Source: Sporosarcina sp. P2 (GTDB lineage: Bacteria; Bacillota; Bacilli; Bacillales_A; Planococcaceae). From it: a DNA stretch of 64,000 nucleotides. Numbering within the stretch: the stretch's first letter is position 1; the number at the start of each line of letters is the position of its first letter. Made by a program: the position numbers and the translations under genes. The notes under the pieces are model-generated. The model ran no database searches and was not told the DNA's origin. It saw only the letters and a program-made list of their open reading frames with translations. The stretch lies in contig NZ_PDYY01000003.1 in NCBI RefSeq assembly GCF_002743255.1, forward strand, positions 1 to 64,000, given 5' to 3'. Of this stretch, positions 29,223 to 38,203 are shown piece after piece.

Positions 29223-30188
29223 ATGAGAAAAAGAATTGCTAGTTATGTAATCGTATCCCTGCTGCTTGTTGTAACCATCGTATATTCGGCTACGACAGGC
29301 AGTATTAAAATGGGGTTTTTCGAGTTTTTTAGCGCGCTCTTTGAACAAGGCAACAGTCAAATGGAAGCCATTCGTGATTTGCGTTTTCCACGGATGATTG
29401 TGGCGATATTTGCAGGCGCGGCATTGTCGGTTTCGGGTGTCTTGCTGCAGTCCGTTATGCGTAACCCCCTTGCGGATGCAGGGATTATCGGGATATCTTC
29501 CGGTGCGGCATTCGTGCAGTTATTCATTATTTCGCTCTTTCCGACACTTTTCTTCATGACGCCTTTATTTGCATTCATGGGTGGGGCGTTCGCTTGTTTT
29601 CTCGTCTTTGCACTATCGTGGAAATCCGGTCTTAGCCCGTTGAAATTAATTCTTGTAGGAATTGCAATTAATGCGATGTTTACGGGTGTTACCGAAGCAT
29701 TTATCAGCTTTGGCGGTTCGTTAAACGTCTCAGCCTCAAGTGTGATCGGTTCGAATTTAACGATGCGTACGTGGAGTGATGTTTCCACTATTGCAACATA
29801 CGGAACCATCGGACTAATTCTAGCGTTTGCCCTGTATAGCTGGTGTAATTTATTAGTACTACAGGATAAGACAGCAAAGAGTATTGGCTTCCATGTCGCG
29901 CGTGCCCGTTTAATCATTGCGGCAGTAGCTGTTTTACTAGCAGCCATTTCGGTCGTAGTGGCGGGTGTGATATCATTCGTTGGATTACTTGTACCGCATA
30001 TTGCCCGCAGATTAGTTGGCTATGACCATAAGGTGCTCATACCGTTTACTGCACTTTTAGGGGCATTGATTATCTTGTTAGCTGACACGCTCGGTAGAAC
30101 GATCGTGGCACCGCTTGAAATACCTGCTTCGACGCTAATGGCGATCATCGGCGGACCTTTCTTAATATTCTTACTGCGAAAAGAGTGA
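29223..30188 (+). CDS. isdF: Heme ABC transporter permease (FecCD family)
   Basis: A 321-residue permease with about nine or ten membrane helices and FecCD motifs: LRFPRMIVAIFAGAALSVSG, RNPLADAGIIGISSG, and the ATPase-coupling segment VGLLVPHIARRLVG, then PLEIPASTLMAIIGGPFL. It forms the channel for heme import with the preceding binding protein and the following ATPase. ATG at 29223 has AAGGAAGG upstream and is preferred over TTG at 29205. Confidence 0.93.
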   Translation: MRKRIASYVIVSLLLVVTIVYSATTGSIKMGFFEFFSALFEQGNSQMEAIRDLRFPRMIVAIFAGAALSVSGVLLQSVMRNPLADAGIIGISSGAAFVQLFIISLFPTLFFMTPLFAFMGGAFACFLVFALSWKSGLSPLKLILVGIAINAMFTGVTEAFISFGGSLNVSASSVIGSNLTMRTWSDVSTIATYGTIGLILAFALYSWCNLLVLQDKTAKSIGFHVARARLIIAAVAVLLAAISVVVAGVISFVGLLVPHIARRLVGYDHKVLIPFTALLGALIILLADTLGRTIVAPLEIPASTLMAIIGGPFLIFLLRKE

Positions 30189-30194
30189 CCTATT

Positions 30195-30965
30195 GTGGAA
30201 ATAAAACGCATTATTGTATCGCATGATAATATAACGAATCATTTGGATGATGTCTCGACGTCCATTTCTAAAGGGAAAGTTACGACGATCATTGGGCCAA
30301 ATGGTTGTGGAAAATCGACATTACTAAGTGTACTTTCTCGAAGTACTATGCCAACTTCAGGAACAGCTTCACTGGAAAATCGTGATTTAGTGATGTTTAA
30401 GCCGAAAGAGTTTGCGAAGAAGTTAGCGATTGTTTATCAGCAGAATGAAGTGCCAAAGGATTTGACGATTGAAAAATTAATTGGCTTTGGTCGGTTGCCT
30501 CATAAAACGTTATTGCAGAGAAACCAAGAAGAGGATTGCAAGGCTATAGATTGGGCATTAACCGTAACGAACCTGACCGACAAACGCCATAAAGACTTAG
30601 AAGCATTGTCGGGTGGAGAGCGTCAGCGTGTATGGATTGCGATGGCGTTGGCACAGCAATCAGAAATACTTTGCTTGGATGAGCCAACAACATATTTGGA
30701 TATTTATTATCAAATTGAATTATTGGAGCTCGTGAAATCACTGAATGAAGACTATGGATTGACGATTGTCATGGTATTGCATGATATCAATCAGGCAATT
30801 CGGTACAGTGATGAGATCATTATGATGAAGAATGGTCGCATCATTGCAGAAGGACGGCCACGTGACATCATTACAAAGGATGTCATTAAAGAAGTGTATG
30901 GAGTCAACGCCGTCTTTAAGGAAGATGACGAATTAGGTCTTTATATGATGTCTCTTGGTATTTAG
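30195..30965 (+). CDS. Heme/iron ABC transporter ATP-binding protein
   Basis: A 256-residue FepC/FhuC-type ATPase. Walker A GPNGCGKSTLLS near residue 36, Q-loop YQQNEVP near 86, signature LSGGERQRVWIAMAL near 140, Walker B ILCLDEPTTYLD near 158 and H-loop VLHDINQAI near 196. All motifs are intact. It lies 6 bases after the permease gene and 11 bases before srtB, completing the importer. GTG is the start. Confidence 0.93.
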   Translation: MEIKRIIVSHDNITNHLDDVSTSISKGKVTTIIGPNGCGKSTLLSVLSRSTMPTSGTASLENRDLVMFKPKEFAKKLAIVYQQNEVPKDLTIEKLIGFGRLPHKTLLQRNQEEDCKAIDWALTVTNLTDKRHKDLEALSGGERQRVWIAMALAQQSEILCLDEPTTYLDIYYQIELLELVKSLNEDYGLTIVMVLHDINQAIRYSDEIIMMKNGRIIAEGRPRDIITKDVIKEVYGVNAVFKEDDELGLYMMSLGI

Positions 30966-30976
30966 GAGGTAAGCGG

Positions 30977-31750
30977 ATGAAGAAACGCCTGTCGAAACTT
31001 ATGCCTTTCATTTATCTGGCAATCTTTCTCTACTCGGGTTATTTACTCTTGCAGTATTTGTATACTTACGTGGAATCAGCCAGTTCGTTGAAGGAAACGC
31101 AACAGATGTATGAAGTGGCATTAGAAAACACGGCCCAGGTTGCTGTAACAGGAGACGCCAAAGAAGAACTCTTGGAAGAGGATTCGATACGTCCACAGTT
31201 TGAAGAGTTACATGAAGTAAATTCAGATATCGTGGGCTGGATTTCAGTAGAAGGTACCAATTTGCATAACCCCATCTTGCAGGCTGAAGATAACGACTTT
31301 TATTTGAATCGTAACTTCACCCGGGAAAATAGTCGCGCAGGCAGTGTTTTCATGGATTACAGGAATGACATTAAGGATATGAGCCGCAACACGGTCCTCT
31401 ATGGCCATGCGATGAGAAATGATACGATGTTCGGTAGCTTGAAGAAGTTTGGGGAGCAAGACTATGCAGACAAACACCCCATTATTTTCGTCGATACATT
31501 GTATGAAGGGTACGATATTGAAGTGTTTGCAGCATACGAAACGACGATTGACTTTTATTATATCGAAACCGATTTTCAGACGGATGAACAATTCTCGGAG
31601 TTTCTCGAGGAAATCGAATCACGTTCTCTGATTAATATGCCTGTTGAAGTAGGACTGGATGATCGGATTGTTACGCTATCGACTTGCAATAACTCTGTGA
31701 ATAGTAAAGATAAACGCTATGTAGTGCAGGGGAAATTAGTGAAGCGCTAA
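30977..31750 (+). CDS. srtB: Class B sortase
   Basis: The 257-residue transpeptidase has one N-terminal membrane helix (about 8-28), the catalytic His in YGHAMRNDTMFGSL (about 138), Cys in TLSTCNNS (about 234) and downstream Arg in KDKRYVVQG. It attaches NPQT-type proteins to peptidoglycan, here most likely the IsdC-like protein at the start of the operon (NPQTS signal). AGGAGGTAAGCGG precedes the ATG. Confidence 0.95.
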   Translation: MKKRLSKLMPFIYLAIFLYSGYLLLQYLYTYVESASSLKETQQMYEVALENTAQVAVTGDAKEELLEEDSIRPQFEELHEVNSDIVGWISVEGTNLHNPILQAEDNDFYLNRNFTRENSRAGSVFMDYRNDIKDMSRNTVLYGHAMRNDTMFGSLKKFGEQDYADKHPIIFVDTLYEGYDIEVFAAYETTIDFYYIETDFQTDEQFSEFLEEIESRSLINMPVEVGLDDRIVTLSTCNNSVNSKDKRYVVQGKLVKR

Positions 31751-31767
31751 TGTATATGGATGAAATG

Positions 31768-31799
31768 AGGAGTTGCTCTGACAGGGTAGCTCCTTTAAT
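31768..31799 (+). terminator. Possible weak terminator after srtB
   Basis: AGGAGTTGC pairs with GGTAGCTCCT using two G-U pairs, with TTTAATTTCTTT behind. It would end the heme operon. Confidence 0.4.
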
Positions 31800-31802
31800 T
31801 TC

Positions 31803-31831
31803 TTTAACGATTCGTCTGGAAATGATACGAT
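31803..31831 (+). promoter_or_regulatory. Candidate sigma-A promoter of Nudix gene
   Basis: TTTAAC (31803-31808), 17 bases, TACGAT (31826-31831) with TG one base before the -10. It starts 55 bases upstream of the Nudix CDS. Confidence 0.5.
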
Positions 31832-31859
31832 AGAGTAAAACGATGAGGTGGGGGACTTC

Positions 31860-32480
31860 ATGGACTTGGAACAACTACAAAATAAATTGTATGAAAATAA
31901 ATCTTTATTCATTGGGGAGGAGACTGCGTTCCGTTCCGCTGTTATTATTCCGTTAGTAGAAGTGAAAGGGGAATGGCATGTACTATTTGAGGTGCGTGCT
32001 TTCACGATGAGGAAACAGCCGGGCGACATCAGTTTTCCCGGTGGCAAAATTGATATAACGGATGCATCGCCTATGGAAGCAGCTTTACGGGAGACGCACG
32101 AAGAGCTCGGGATTGATCCGAAGACGGTACAGATGATAGAAGAGTTAAGCCCGTATATTGCATCGCCTTCATTCGTCGTCTATCCGTTCGTTGCGGTCAT
32201 TGATTATCAAGAAATCATTCGAAGTTATAATATAGAAGAAGTGGAAGAGGTATTTACTATTCCGCTTAAATGGCTGATGGAACATGAACCGTATATGCAT
32301 TTGGTATCGATTGAAATAGCTCCGCCGGATAATTTCCCATTTGAAAAGATTATGAACGGAGACCAGTATAAATTCAGAAGTCATTCGCTTGAAGAATGGT
32401 TTTATGAATATGGTAATTATACAGTCTGGGGGCTGACGGCTAGAGTGTTAAAACATTTCATCGATATCGTGAAGAAATAA
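31860..32480 (+). CDS. Nudix hydrolase, coenzyme A pyrophosphatase type
   Basis: A 206-residue protein with a complete Nudix box (GGKIDITDASPMEAALRETH then EELGI) and, just before it, the CoA-pyrophosphatase pattern LFEVRAFTMRKQPGDISFPGG, which marks the UPF0035/NUDT7 subgroup that splits CoA or its derivatives to 4'-phosphopantetheine and ADP. ATG at 31860 is preferred over GTG at 31848 because GAGGTGGGG lies upstream. The substrate is inferred from the motif. Confidence 0.87.
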   Translation: MDLEQLQNKLYENKSLFIGEETAFRSAVIIPLVEVKGEWHVLFEVRAFTMRKQPGDISFPGGKIDITDASPMEAALRETHEELGIDPKTVQMIEELSPYIASPSFVVYPFVAVIDYQEIIRSYNIEEVEEVFTIPLKWLMEHEPYMHLVSIEIAPPDNFPFEKIMNGDQYKFRSHSLEEWFYEYGNYTVWGLTARVLKHFIDIVKK

Positions 32481-32499
32481 ACTGGAATGAGGATCAAGT

Positions 32500-33249
32500 A
32501 TGAAACAAAAGAGGACATGGAAATTTAAGTTATTTATTGGGCTAGCTATTTTCCTGTTAATGATTGCGGTGGGTTTCTTCCTATTCGCTAGCTCTTATTA
32601 TAAAGCGCAATCTTACGCTAAAGAAAATTTGCACTCAGATACAGATGTACTAGTTACGAATGGAAAAGAGCTAGTGTTTGAACCTATCTTAAATAAGAAA
32701 AACATAGGTTTTATTTTTTATCAGGGAGCAAAAGTAGAAGCTGAAGCATACGCGCCCATGGCTAAGGAGATTGCTAAACAAGGCTATACGGTAATCATTC
32801 CCCATTTGCCGCTCAAGATAGCGATCTTCTCACCTGACCGGGCAGATAAGGTGATACGTAATCACCCTGAAATAGACACATGGTTAATAGGAGGTCATTC
32901 CCTAGGCGGTGTGACGGCATCGGATTATGCATCCCGCCATGAAAGGATTTCTGCGCTTGTGTTACTAGCTTCTTATCCCGGAAGTCACACGGATTTGAGT
33001 GAAGCATCGGTGGATGTACTGTCAATTTGGGCCAGTCATGATGAGGTGGCGGACGCGAAAAAGATTAAGGCGGCTAAGTCTAGTATGCCGAATGATGCGA
33101 GGTTCATTGAGATAGTAGGGGGGAATCACGCAGGCTTTGGTGATTATGGCATGCAGAAGGGTGACGGTAAAGCAGCTATATCGAATGAAGAGCAGATTAT
33201 GAAGACATCTGCTACGATTGTGAAATTAATTGAAGGCTTGGAAAAATAG
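32500..33249 (+). CDS. Alpha/beta hydrolase, membrane anchored
   Basis: A 249-residue protein with one N-terminal membrane helix (about 9-30) and an alpha/beta hydrolase domain: YQGAKVEAEAYAPMA, nucleophile elbow GGHSLGGVTAS (Ser about 133), Asp in IWASHDEVAD (about 178) and His in GGNHAGFGDYG (about 207). The family (PF12695-like) has no fixed substrate. It lies 19 bases after the Nudix gene and is probably cotranscribed. Confidence 0.85.
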   Translation: MKQKRTWKFKLFIGLAIFLLMIAVGFFLFASSYYKAQSYAKENLHSDTDVLVTNGKELVFEPILNKKNIGFIFYQGAKVEAEAYAPMAKEIAKQGYTVIIPHLPLKIAIFSPDRADKVIRNHPEIDTWLIGGHSLGGVTASDYASRHERISALVLLASYPGSHTDLSEASVDVLSIWASHDEVADAKKIKAAKSSMPNDARFIEIVGGNHAGFGDYGMQKGDGKAAISNEEQIMKTSATIVKLIEGLEK

Positions 33250-33267
33250 AAAGTATCTTCTGCTGAA

Positions 33268-33318
33268 TTAAAAGGCTGTGCTTGAGGTCGTGTCTTCACG
33301 ATTTTCAGCACAGCCTAT
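33268..33318. terminator. Terminator between hydrolase and ohr
   Basis: AGGCTGTGCT (33273-33282) pairs with AGCACAGCCT (33307-33316), and the minus strand ends in TTTTAATT. It best serves ohr on the minus strand and may act both ways. Confidence 0.7.
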
Positions 33319-33339
33319 AGCGTTTTTTAGAATATAGAA

Positions 33340-33762
33340 TTAAAGTACTGTTAGTGTCACTTCAATATTGCCCCTAGTGGCTTTGGAATACGGACAGACT
33401 TGGTGCGCTTTCTCTACTAGTTGTTCAAGCTGTGCCTTTTCAATGTCTGTACCTGTTACTTGTAATTCAACTTCTAGATGGAAACCGCCATCTGTTTCGT
33501 CTTTGCACAGGCTAACGTTTGCAGTGACTTCCGATGAAAATTGAACGCGTTCTTTGCTTGCGACAAGTTGAAGCGCACCGTCGAAACAAGCTGCGTAACC
33601 CGCAGCAAATAATTGCTCAGGGTTAGTAGAGTTCTCTAATTCTTTTGCTCTTTTCGTTCCAGGCATTGCTGTATCAAACTCTACTACTTTGTCGGAGGAT
33701 ACCACATGTCCTTCTCTCCCCCCACTAGCTGTTGCTGTGGATGTAAATAATTTTTCTGACAT
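33340..33762 (-). CDS. ohr: Organic hydroperoxide resistance protein (Ohr/OsmC)
   Basis: A 140-residue thiol peroxidase. The catalytic cysteines are in AAGYAACFDGAL (about 58) and QVCPYSKATRGN (about 121), with the conserved Arg in the GREGHV region. It reduces organic hydroperoxides. ATG at 33762 (MSEKLFTSTATASGG) is the family start, with AAGGGGTAGTG upstream; the longer frame to 33876 has no support. No ohrR regulator is next to it. Confidence 0.94.
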   Translation of the reverse strand: MSEKLFTSTATASGGREGHVVSSDKVVEFDTAMPGTKRAKELENSTNPEQLFAAGYAACFDGALQLVASKERVQFSSEVTANVSLCKDETDGGFHLEVELQVTGTDIEKAQLEQLVEKAHQVCPYSKATRGNIEVTLTVL

Positions 33763-33923
33763 GAAATCACTACCCCTTGTCTGATTTTTAGTCTCACTCC
33801 ATTGTGTACCCGAATATTGGATAATTATGTGTGAAAACTTTAATCTTTTATGCACGTGTATAGTGACGTCATCCAACGTAGTGAAAAAGTGTATGTAAAT
33901 CAGTTAGGAAGTGGGAACACGAA

Positions 33924-35117
33924 ATGAATAAAAATGATATTGCAGATATCCGTAAACGATTTAAATTAGATACCGATCTTTTGACGATCACTGACATTTA
34001 CCATGTCTATATTAGGCAGGAAAGTAGTGAGATTTACCATGAAGAAAGTCAGGCATTTGCTTTGCTTGACCGCGAGCAACAGGAACTGTTCATGACCAAT
34101 TTTAAAAAGGTGCTTGGCGGTAAACTAGGTGTGAAGTTGTTTGAAGTGAAGTTTGAACGTCAGGATGAAGAGAGTCATGAAGATCACGCACAAAAACTAT
34201 TGTATGAAGGATTGCAGGCGGAAGAAGCTGAAGAATGGAAAGAAGAGATGCAACATCTAGCACTAAAGATGGTGAAAGATGTCCAATATGAAAAAGATCT
34301 GGTCGTGACGTTTATTCGTGGTAACTACTTTAAGAAGACCAAGCGTAACAGTGAAGAATCTGAAATTGATATGCGAGATGAAGTGTTTACCACACCGTTT
34401 ATCTTGTGCAGTATGAATCATACAGACTTGCCGAAGCGCTCCATTATATTTGACTTTCAAGAGCGTGAATTCAAATCGAATACGATGCTCGATCCAATCA
34501 TTAATCTTGCTTCACCAATAGGTGGCTTTTTATTCCCTTGCTTTACAGACAATTCAGCTGATGTCAATCATGTACTATATGCCGCGGGTAAAGCGAATAA
34601 ACCCGATTATACGTTCATAGAGAATGTCCTGAATGGCGAAGAAGTGGTTACCGCTGCCGATGATAAAGCCGTTTTCGAGGAAATTGTAAAACAAGTAGTC
34701 GGTGGTGAAGTAGATACGGAAACACTAGGAAATGTATATGAAGCAATCTATCGATTAACTGTAGCGGATGAAGAAGAGGAAGAACCGGAAGAACCACCAG
34801 CAATTGATGCGAAGCAAGTAGAACGTGTGTTGAAAATGAGTGGTGTCGACTACGTCAATACAGAAGCAGTAGAAACGGCTTTTCAGACTGTAGTGGATGA
34901 CACCTCTTATGAAATGAAAGCAACTCACATCGTACCAAGCTATACGTCGAAATCGATTAAAATCGAAACCAAAGTAGCAAACATTTCAATCAGTCCACAA
35001 GACTTGAAATATGTGAAACAAGTGAACTATGATGGCAAGCAATGTATTTTAATTGAGGTAGAAGAGGATACAATCATTGAAGGATTCAAAGTGATTTCGG
35101 AAGACTTATTGACATGA
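33924..35117 (+). CDS. DUF4317 family protein
   Basis: A 397-residue soluble protein that begins MNKNDIADIRKRFKLDTDLL, the characteristic opening of DUF4317, and includes SIIFDFQEREFKSNTMLDPIINLASPIGGFLFP in the middle. It is rich in acidic residues. No catalytic motif, membrane helix or characterised homologue is known to me. It is a single gene, divergent from ohr. Confidence 0.85.
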   Translation: MNKNDIADIRKRFKLDTDLLTITDIYHVYIRQESSEIYHEESQAFALLDREQQELFMTNFKKVLGGKLGVKLFEVKFERQDEESHEDHAQKLLYEGLQAEEAEEWKEEMQHLALKMVKDVQYEKDLVVTFIRGNYFKKTKRNSEESEIDMRDEVFTTPFILCSMNHTDLPKRSIIFDFQEREFKSNTMLDPIINLASPIGGFLFPCFTDNSADVNHVLYAAGKANKPDYTFIENVLNGEEVVTAADDKAVFEEIVKQVVGGEVDTETLGNVYEAIYRLTVADEEEEEPEEPPAIDAKQVERVLKMSGVDYVNTEAVETAFQTVVDDTSYEMKATHIVPSYTSKSIKIETKVANISISPQDLKYVKQVNYDGKQCILIEVEEDTIIEGFKVISEDLLT

Positions 35118-35203
35118 AACCAACCATTAATCTAATAAAAGTCATAAAATGGTTCAAAATTCCGACATATTCCTAGCTTTATCCTGACAAATAAACAAGT
35201 CCC

Positions 35204-35232
35204 TTTAAACCTCGTTATATTTGATGTATAAT
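35204..35232 (+). promoter_or_regulatory. Candidate sigma-A promoter of mqo
   Basis: TTTAAA (35204-35209), 17 bases, TATAAT (35227-35232). The start codon is about 130 bases downstream, leaving a leader with no clear structured element. Confidence 0.5.
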
Positions 35233-35363
35233 AGAACAGATAGTAGTAGATGTATGGTTAAACTGAGACAGAATAAATGCTCCTAGTACGCGCCATGTAG
35301 GCTGTGACGCCTTATTTAGGAACATTTACGTTTCTGTAAATTTCACATATAAGGAAGGTCAAA

Positions 35364-36875
35364 ATGAGTAATAGACAAACTAAATCAGATGTTATATTAA
35401 TTGGTGCCGGAATTATGAGTGCAACGCTAGGAACGATGCTAAAAGAATTAGCGCCTGACTGGAAAATCTCGGTATTTGAGAAATTAGATAAAGCAGGGGA
35501 AGAGAGCTCGCATGAGATGAATAATGCGGGAACAGGGCACGCAGCATTGTGTGAACTGAACTATACTTCCGAAAAGTCGGACGGGACTGTAGATATCACC
35601 AAAGCGGTTAAAGTAAATGAACAGTTTCAATTATCCATGCAGTTTTGGTCACATCTAGTAGAGAAAAATTTGATTAAAGACCCTGAGCAATTTATTATGC
35701 CACTGCCACACATGAGTCTTGTACAAGGTGAAGACAATGTGACGTATTTGAAGAAACGCTTTGAGGCTATGACAGCAAATCCACTATTCGAAGGAATGGA
35801 GTTTTCCGAAGATCCGGAAAAACTAAAAGAATGGATTCCGTTGATCATGAAAGACCGTGCTGTCGATGAAGCAATTGCTGCAACGAAAATTGACACAGGT
35901 ACAGACGTAAACTTTGGTGCATTGACTCGTATGTTAATCGAGCATATGCAAAAAGTGGGCGTTGATGTAAACTACGGTCATCAAGTAGAAGATATCAAAC
36001 GTACAAGTGATGGCGAATGGGAATTAAAAATAAAGAATAACAAAGATGGCAAGCTTGAATTCCATAAAACTAAATTTGTTTTCATTGGTGGCGGAGGCGG
36101 AAGTCTTCCATTGCTACAGAAAACAGGTATTCCTGAAAGTAAGCATATCGGTGGATTCCCGATCAGTGGTGTCTTCATGGTCTGTAAAAATCCAGACGTA
36201 ATTGCAAAACATCACGCGAAAGTATACGGAAAAGCAAAAGTTGGTGCACCACCAATGTCTGTCCCACACTTGGATACTCGCTATATTGATGGAGAAAAGT
36301 CCTTACTATTCGGACCGTTCGCGGGCTTCTCACCGAAGTTCTTGAAAGAAGGATCCATGATGGACCTTATTGGTTCCGTGAAACCAAATAACCTTACGAC
36401 AATGCTTGCATGTGGTGCAAAAAATCTGTCGTTGACTAAATACTTGGTAGAACAAGTAGTACAAACAAAAGAACAACGTATCAATGAACTGCGCGAGTTT
36501 ATTCCTGACGCGAAAAGCGAAGATTGGGATCTATGGACTGCAGGTCAACGCGTGCAAGTCATCAAAGATACTCCAGATGGCAAAGGTACGCTTCAATTTG
36601 GTACAGAGCTTGTAACGGATCAGGATGGTTCCATTGCAGCATTGCTTGGAGCTTCTCCAGGAGCATCAACTGCAGTAGCAGTTATGCTGGATCTGATTAA
36701 CAAGTGCTTCCCGGAACAAGTAAGCGATTGGGAGCCAAAGTTGAAAGAAATGATTCCTTCATACGGAAAAGCATTAGCAGAGCATCCTGAATTATTGAAG
36801 GACATGCATGCTTCTACTTCCAAGATATTGAAGCTAACAGAAAATGAGCTGGAGAAAGAAACCGTTCATAACTGA
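35364..36875 (+). CDS. mqo: Malate:quinone oxidoreductase
   Basis: The 503-residue FAD enzyme oxidises malate to oxaloacetate and passes electrons to the quinone pool at the membrane. The N-terminal dinucleotide motif reads [59 protein letters not shown] and [18 protein letters not shown] are typical of Mqo. AAGGAAGG lies upstream of the ATG. It is a single-gene unit with its own promoter and terminator. Malate dehydrogenase is not in the window. Confidence 0.95.
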   Translation: MSNRQTKSDVILIGAGIMSATLGTMLKELAPDWKISVFEKLDKAGEESSHEMNNAGTGHAALCELNYTSEKSDGTVDITKAVKVNEQFQLSMQFWSHLVEKNLIKDPEQFIMPLPHMSLVQGEDNVTYLKKRFEAMTANPLFEGMEFSEDPEKLKEWIPLIMKDRAVDEAIAATKIDTGTDVNFGALTRMLIEHMQKVGVDVNYGHQVEDIKRTSDGEWELKIKNNKDGKLEFHKTKFVFIGGGGGSLPLLQKTGIPESKHIGGFPISGVFMVCKNPDVIAKHHAKVYGKAKVGAPPMSVPHLDTRYIDGEKSLLFGPFAGFSPKFLKEGSMMDLIGSVKPNNLTTMLACGAKNLSLTKYLVEQVVQTKEQRINELREFIPDAKSEDWDLWTAGQRVQVIKDTPDGKGTLQFGTELVTDQDGSIAALLGASPGASTAVAVMLDLINKCFPEQVSDWEPKLKEMIPSYGKALAEHPELLKDMHASTSKILKLTENELEKETVHN

Positions 36876-36888
36876 TAGTTTAAAATTT

Positions 36889-36930
36889 AAAACGCACTAC
36901 TACGATGTATGTCGTAGTAGTGCGTTTTTT
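36889..36930 (+). terminator. Rho-independent terminator after mqo
   Basis: AAAACGCACTACTACGA pairs perfectly with TCGTAGTAGTGCGTTTT around a 6-base loop, followed by T. Confidence 0.92.
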
Positions 36931-37086
36931 GTTGTACTCTTTCGTATAATTAGCGTGTTGCAGGAGTTCAAGTACGTCTTGATGTTTGGTGGAACCCTAG
37001 GTTGTACTAATTTTTCCTAGGCATTACCCTAACAATTAATGAATGTTATTTTCTAATGCCAATCTTAAATTATAAGCTAAAAGAGA

Positions 37087-37117
37087 AATCCTCTGCTCAT
37101 TTATTTGGCAGAGGAAA
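37087..37117 (-). terminator. Probable terminator after ECF S component
   Basis: On the minus strand TCCTCTGC pairs with GCAGAGGA around an 11-base loop, with TTTCTCTTTT following. Confidence 0.6.
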
Positions 37118-37121
37118 TTAC

Positions 37122-37658
37122 TTATTTAAACATTGAAACCTTCTTCAACATCGCACAAACCGGTATAGCAATGGCGATTCCCACTGCACATTGGACCAAA
37201 TCACCAGGAATGGAAGCAAGCGGGATGATCAAACTGTGATATAGAATACTCTCTCCGATATAATAGCCAGCAATAGTGAATGGTATGGAAGCTAGCATGG
37301 CGAGTAGATTGAACTTGAAGCTCGTTCCTTTACGACCGTTTGACCAAGCGATTTTACCTACGATATAACCTTGCAAGCCGCGTGTTAGGATAGTAATAGG
37401 TGCCCATAGAGCCCACCCGCTAACCAAGTCGAACAAGCCCATTCCGACAGCTCCAGCAATCATACCTTTCTTCGGTCCGAATAAAATGGAGACAATGAAC
37501 AACATGGAGGTTCCAAGGTGAATTAGTCCGCCGTTTCCAAGAGGTAGTTTAATATTAAGTAAAAGAGTAGCGACGAATACGAGTGATGCAAGCATGGATG
37601 TCAGTATTAGATCAAACGTCTTCGTTCGTTGTGCCGGATAGCTATGTGTTTTTTGCAT
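37122..37658 (-). CDS. ECF transporter S component
   Basis: A 178-residue protein with five or six membrane helices. The LLNIKLPLGNGGLIHLGTSM, LFGPKKGMIAGAVGMGLFDL and RGLQGYIVGKIA blocks fit the S components of energy-coupling-factor vitamin transporters (PF07155-like). It would bind a vitamin or cofactor precursor and share EcfA/EcfT encoded elsewhere. The specificity cannot be told from sequence: no riboswitch is seen in the short upstream region, where GGTGAGGAAGG is the ribosome site. It stands alone. Confidence 0.83.
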   Translation of the reverse strand: MQKTHSYPAQRTKTFDLILTSMLASLVFVATLLLNIKLPLGNGGLIHLGTSMLFIVSILFGPKKGMIAGAVGMGLFDLVSGWALWAPITILTRGLQGYIVGKIAWSNGRKGTSFKFNLLAMLASIPFTIAGYYIGESILYHSLIIPLASIPGDLVQCAVGIAIAIPVCAMLKKVSMFK

Positions 37659-38163
37659 GGCCTAAACCTTCCTCACCTAAAAAGTAGTAAATTTAGAATA
37701 AAGGAAATCTGATACTTTAAAAAGAGTCAATTTATAATAAATTTAAGTGGTCAGGGCAAAGACTTTTCACATAGTTTTAAAAAACACTGGCTCTTTAGTT
37801 GTGGAATTTTTTATTGGATATATCTTCTCGAACTATATGTTATTTGACAATAGAAGTGGGGAGATAAAGAAAATGATAAAAGTACACGTAATTGGTGCAG
37901 GCAGGACAAGGTTAGATAACACCAATTAACTCTGACGCGCAGAGGGTTTAATAGAGTTTTTTAAAGGGGATTTATGGCTGGAAGCATAGTTGAAATCATA
38001 ACTTGAATCAATTATTCCCTAGCAAAGTATATCGGTTGACCTGTGCAACGATTTAATCGTCCCCGATTGGACAGGCTGTTAAAAACATCACGATAAGTTT
38101 TTGTAGTAGTATGTAAGTATTGGGTATTGTATGATAACACGACCTGATGGCATGATTATTTGA
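37659..38163. other. Long intergenic region without a convincing gene
   Basis: About 500 bases between two minus-strand genes. The only frames are short; one at 37874-37929 (MIKVHVIGAGRTRLDNTN) has GGGGAGA upstream and looks like the start of an NAD-binding protein cut short, so it may be a gene remnant. A plus-strand terminator lies at the right end (38164) although no plus-strand gene is evident, so a small RNA or remnant transcript is possible. Confidence 0.4.
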
Positions 38164-38203
38164 CGCAAAGGAAGAGGCAATAGCCTGCTCCTTTGCGCTT
38201 TTT
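38164..38203 (+). terminator. Orphan plus-strand terminator
   Basis: CGCAAAGGA pairs with TCCTTTGCG and inner AGGC with GCCT, followed by CTTTTTATTT on the plus strand only. It faces the end of a minus-strand gene and has no recognised gene upstream on its own strand. Confidence 0.7.

Noticed and set aside
36949-37086. Possible riboswitch or RNA in the mqo to ECF S component gap
   Set aside because: The sequence shows no strong stem apart from the terminators and lies downstream, not upstream, of the ECF gene.
37747-37929. 60-codon frame MVRAKTFHIVLKNT... as a full gene
   Set aside because: No ribosome site before the first codon and no recognised family; only the last part (from 37874) has a ribosome-site-like sequence, so I list it as a possible remnant.
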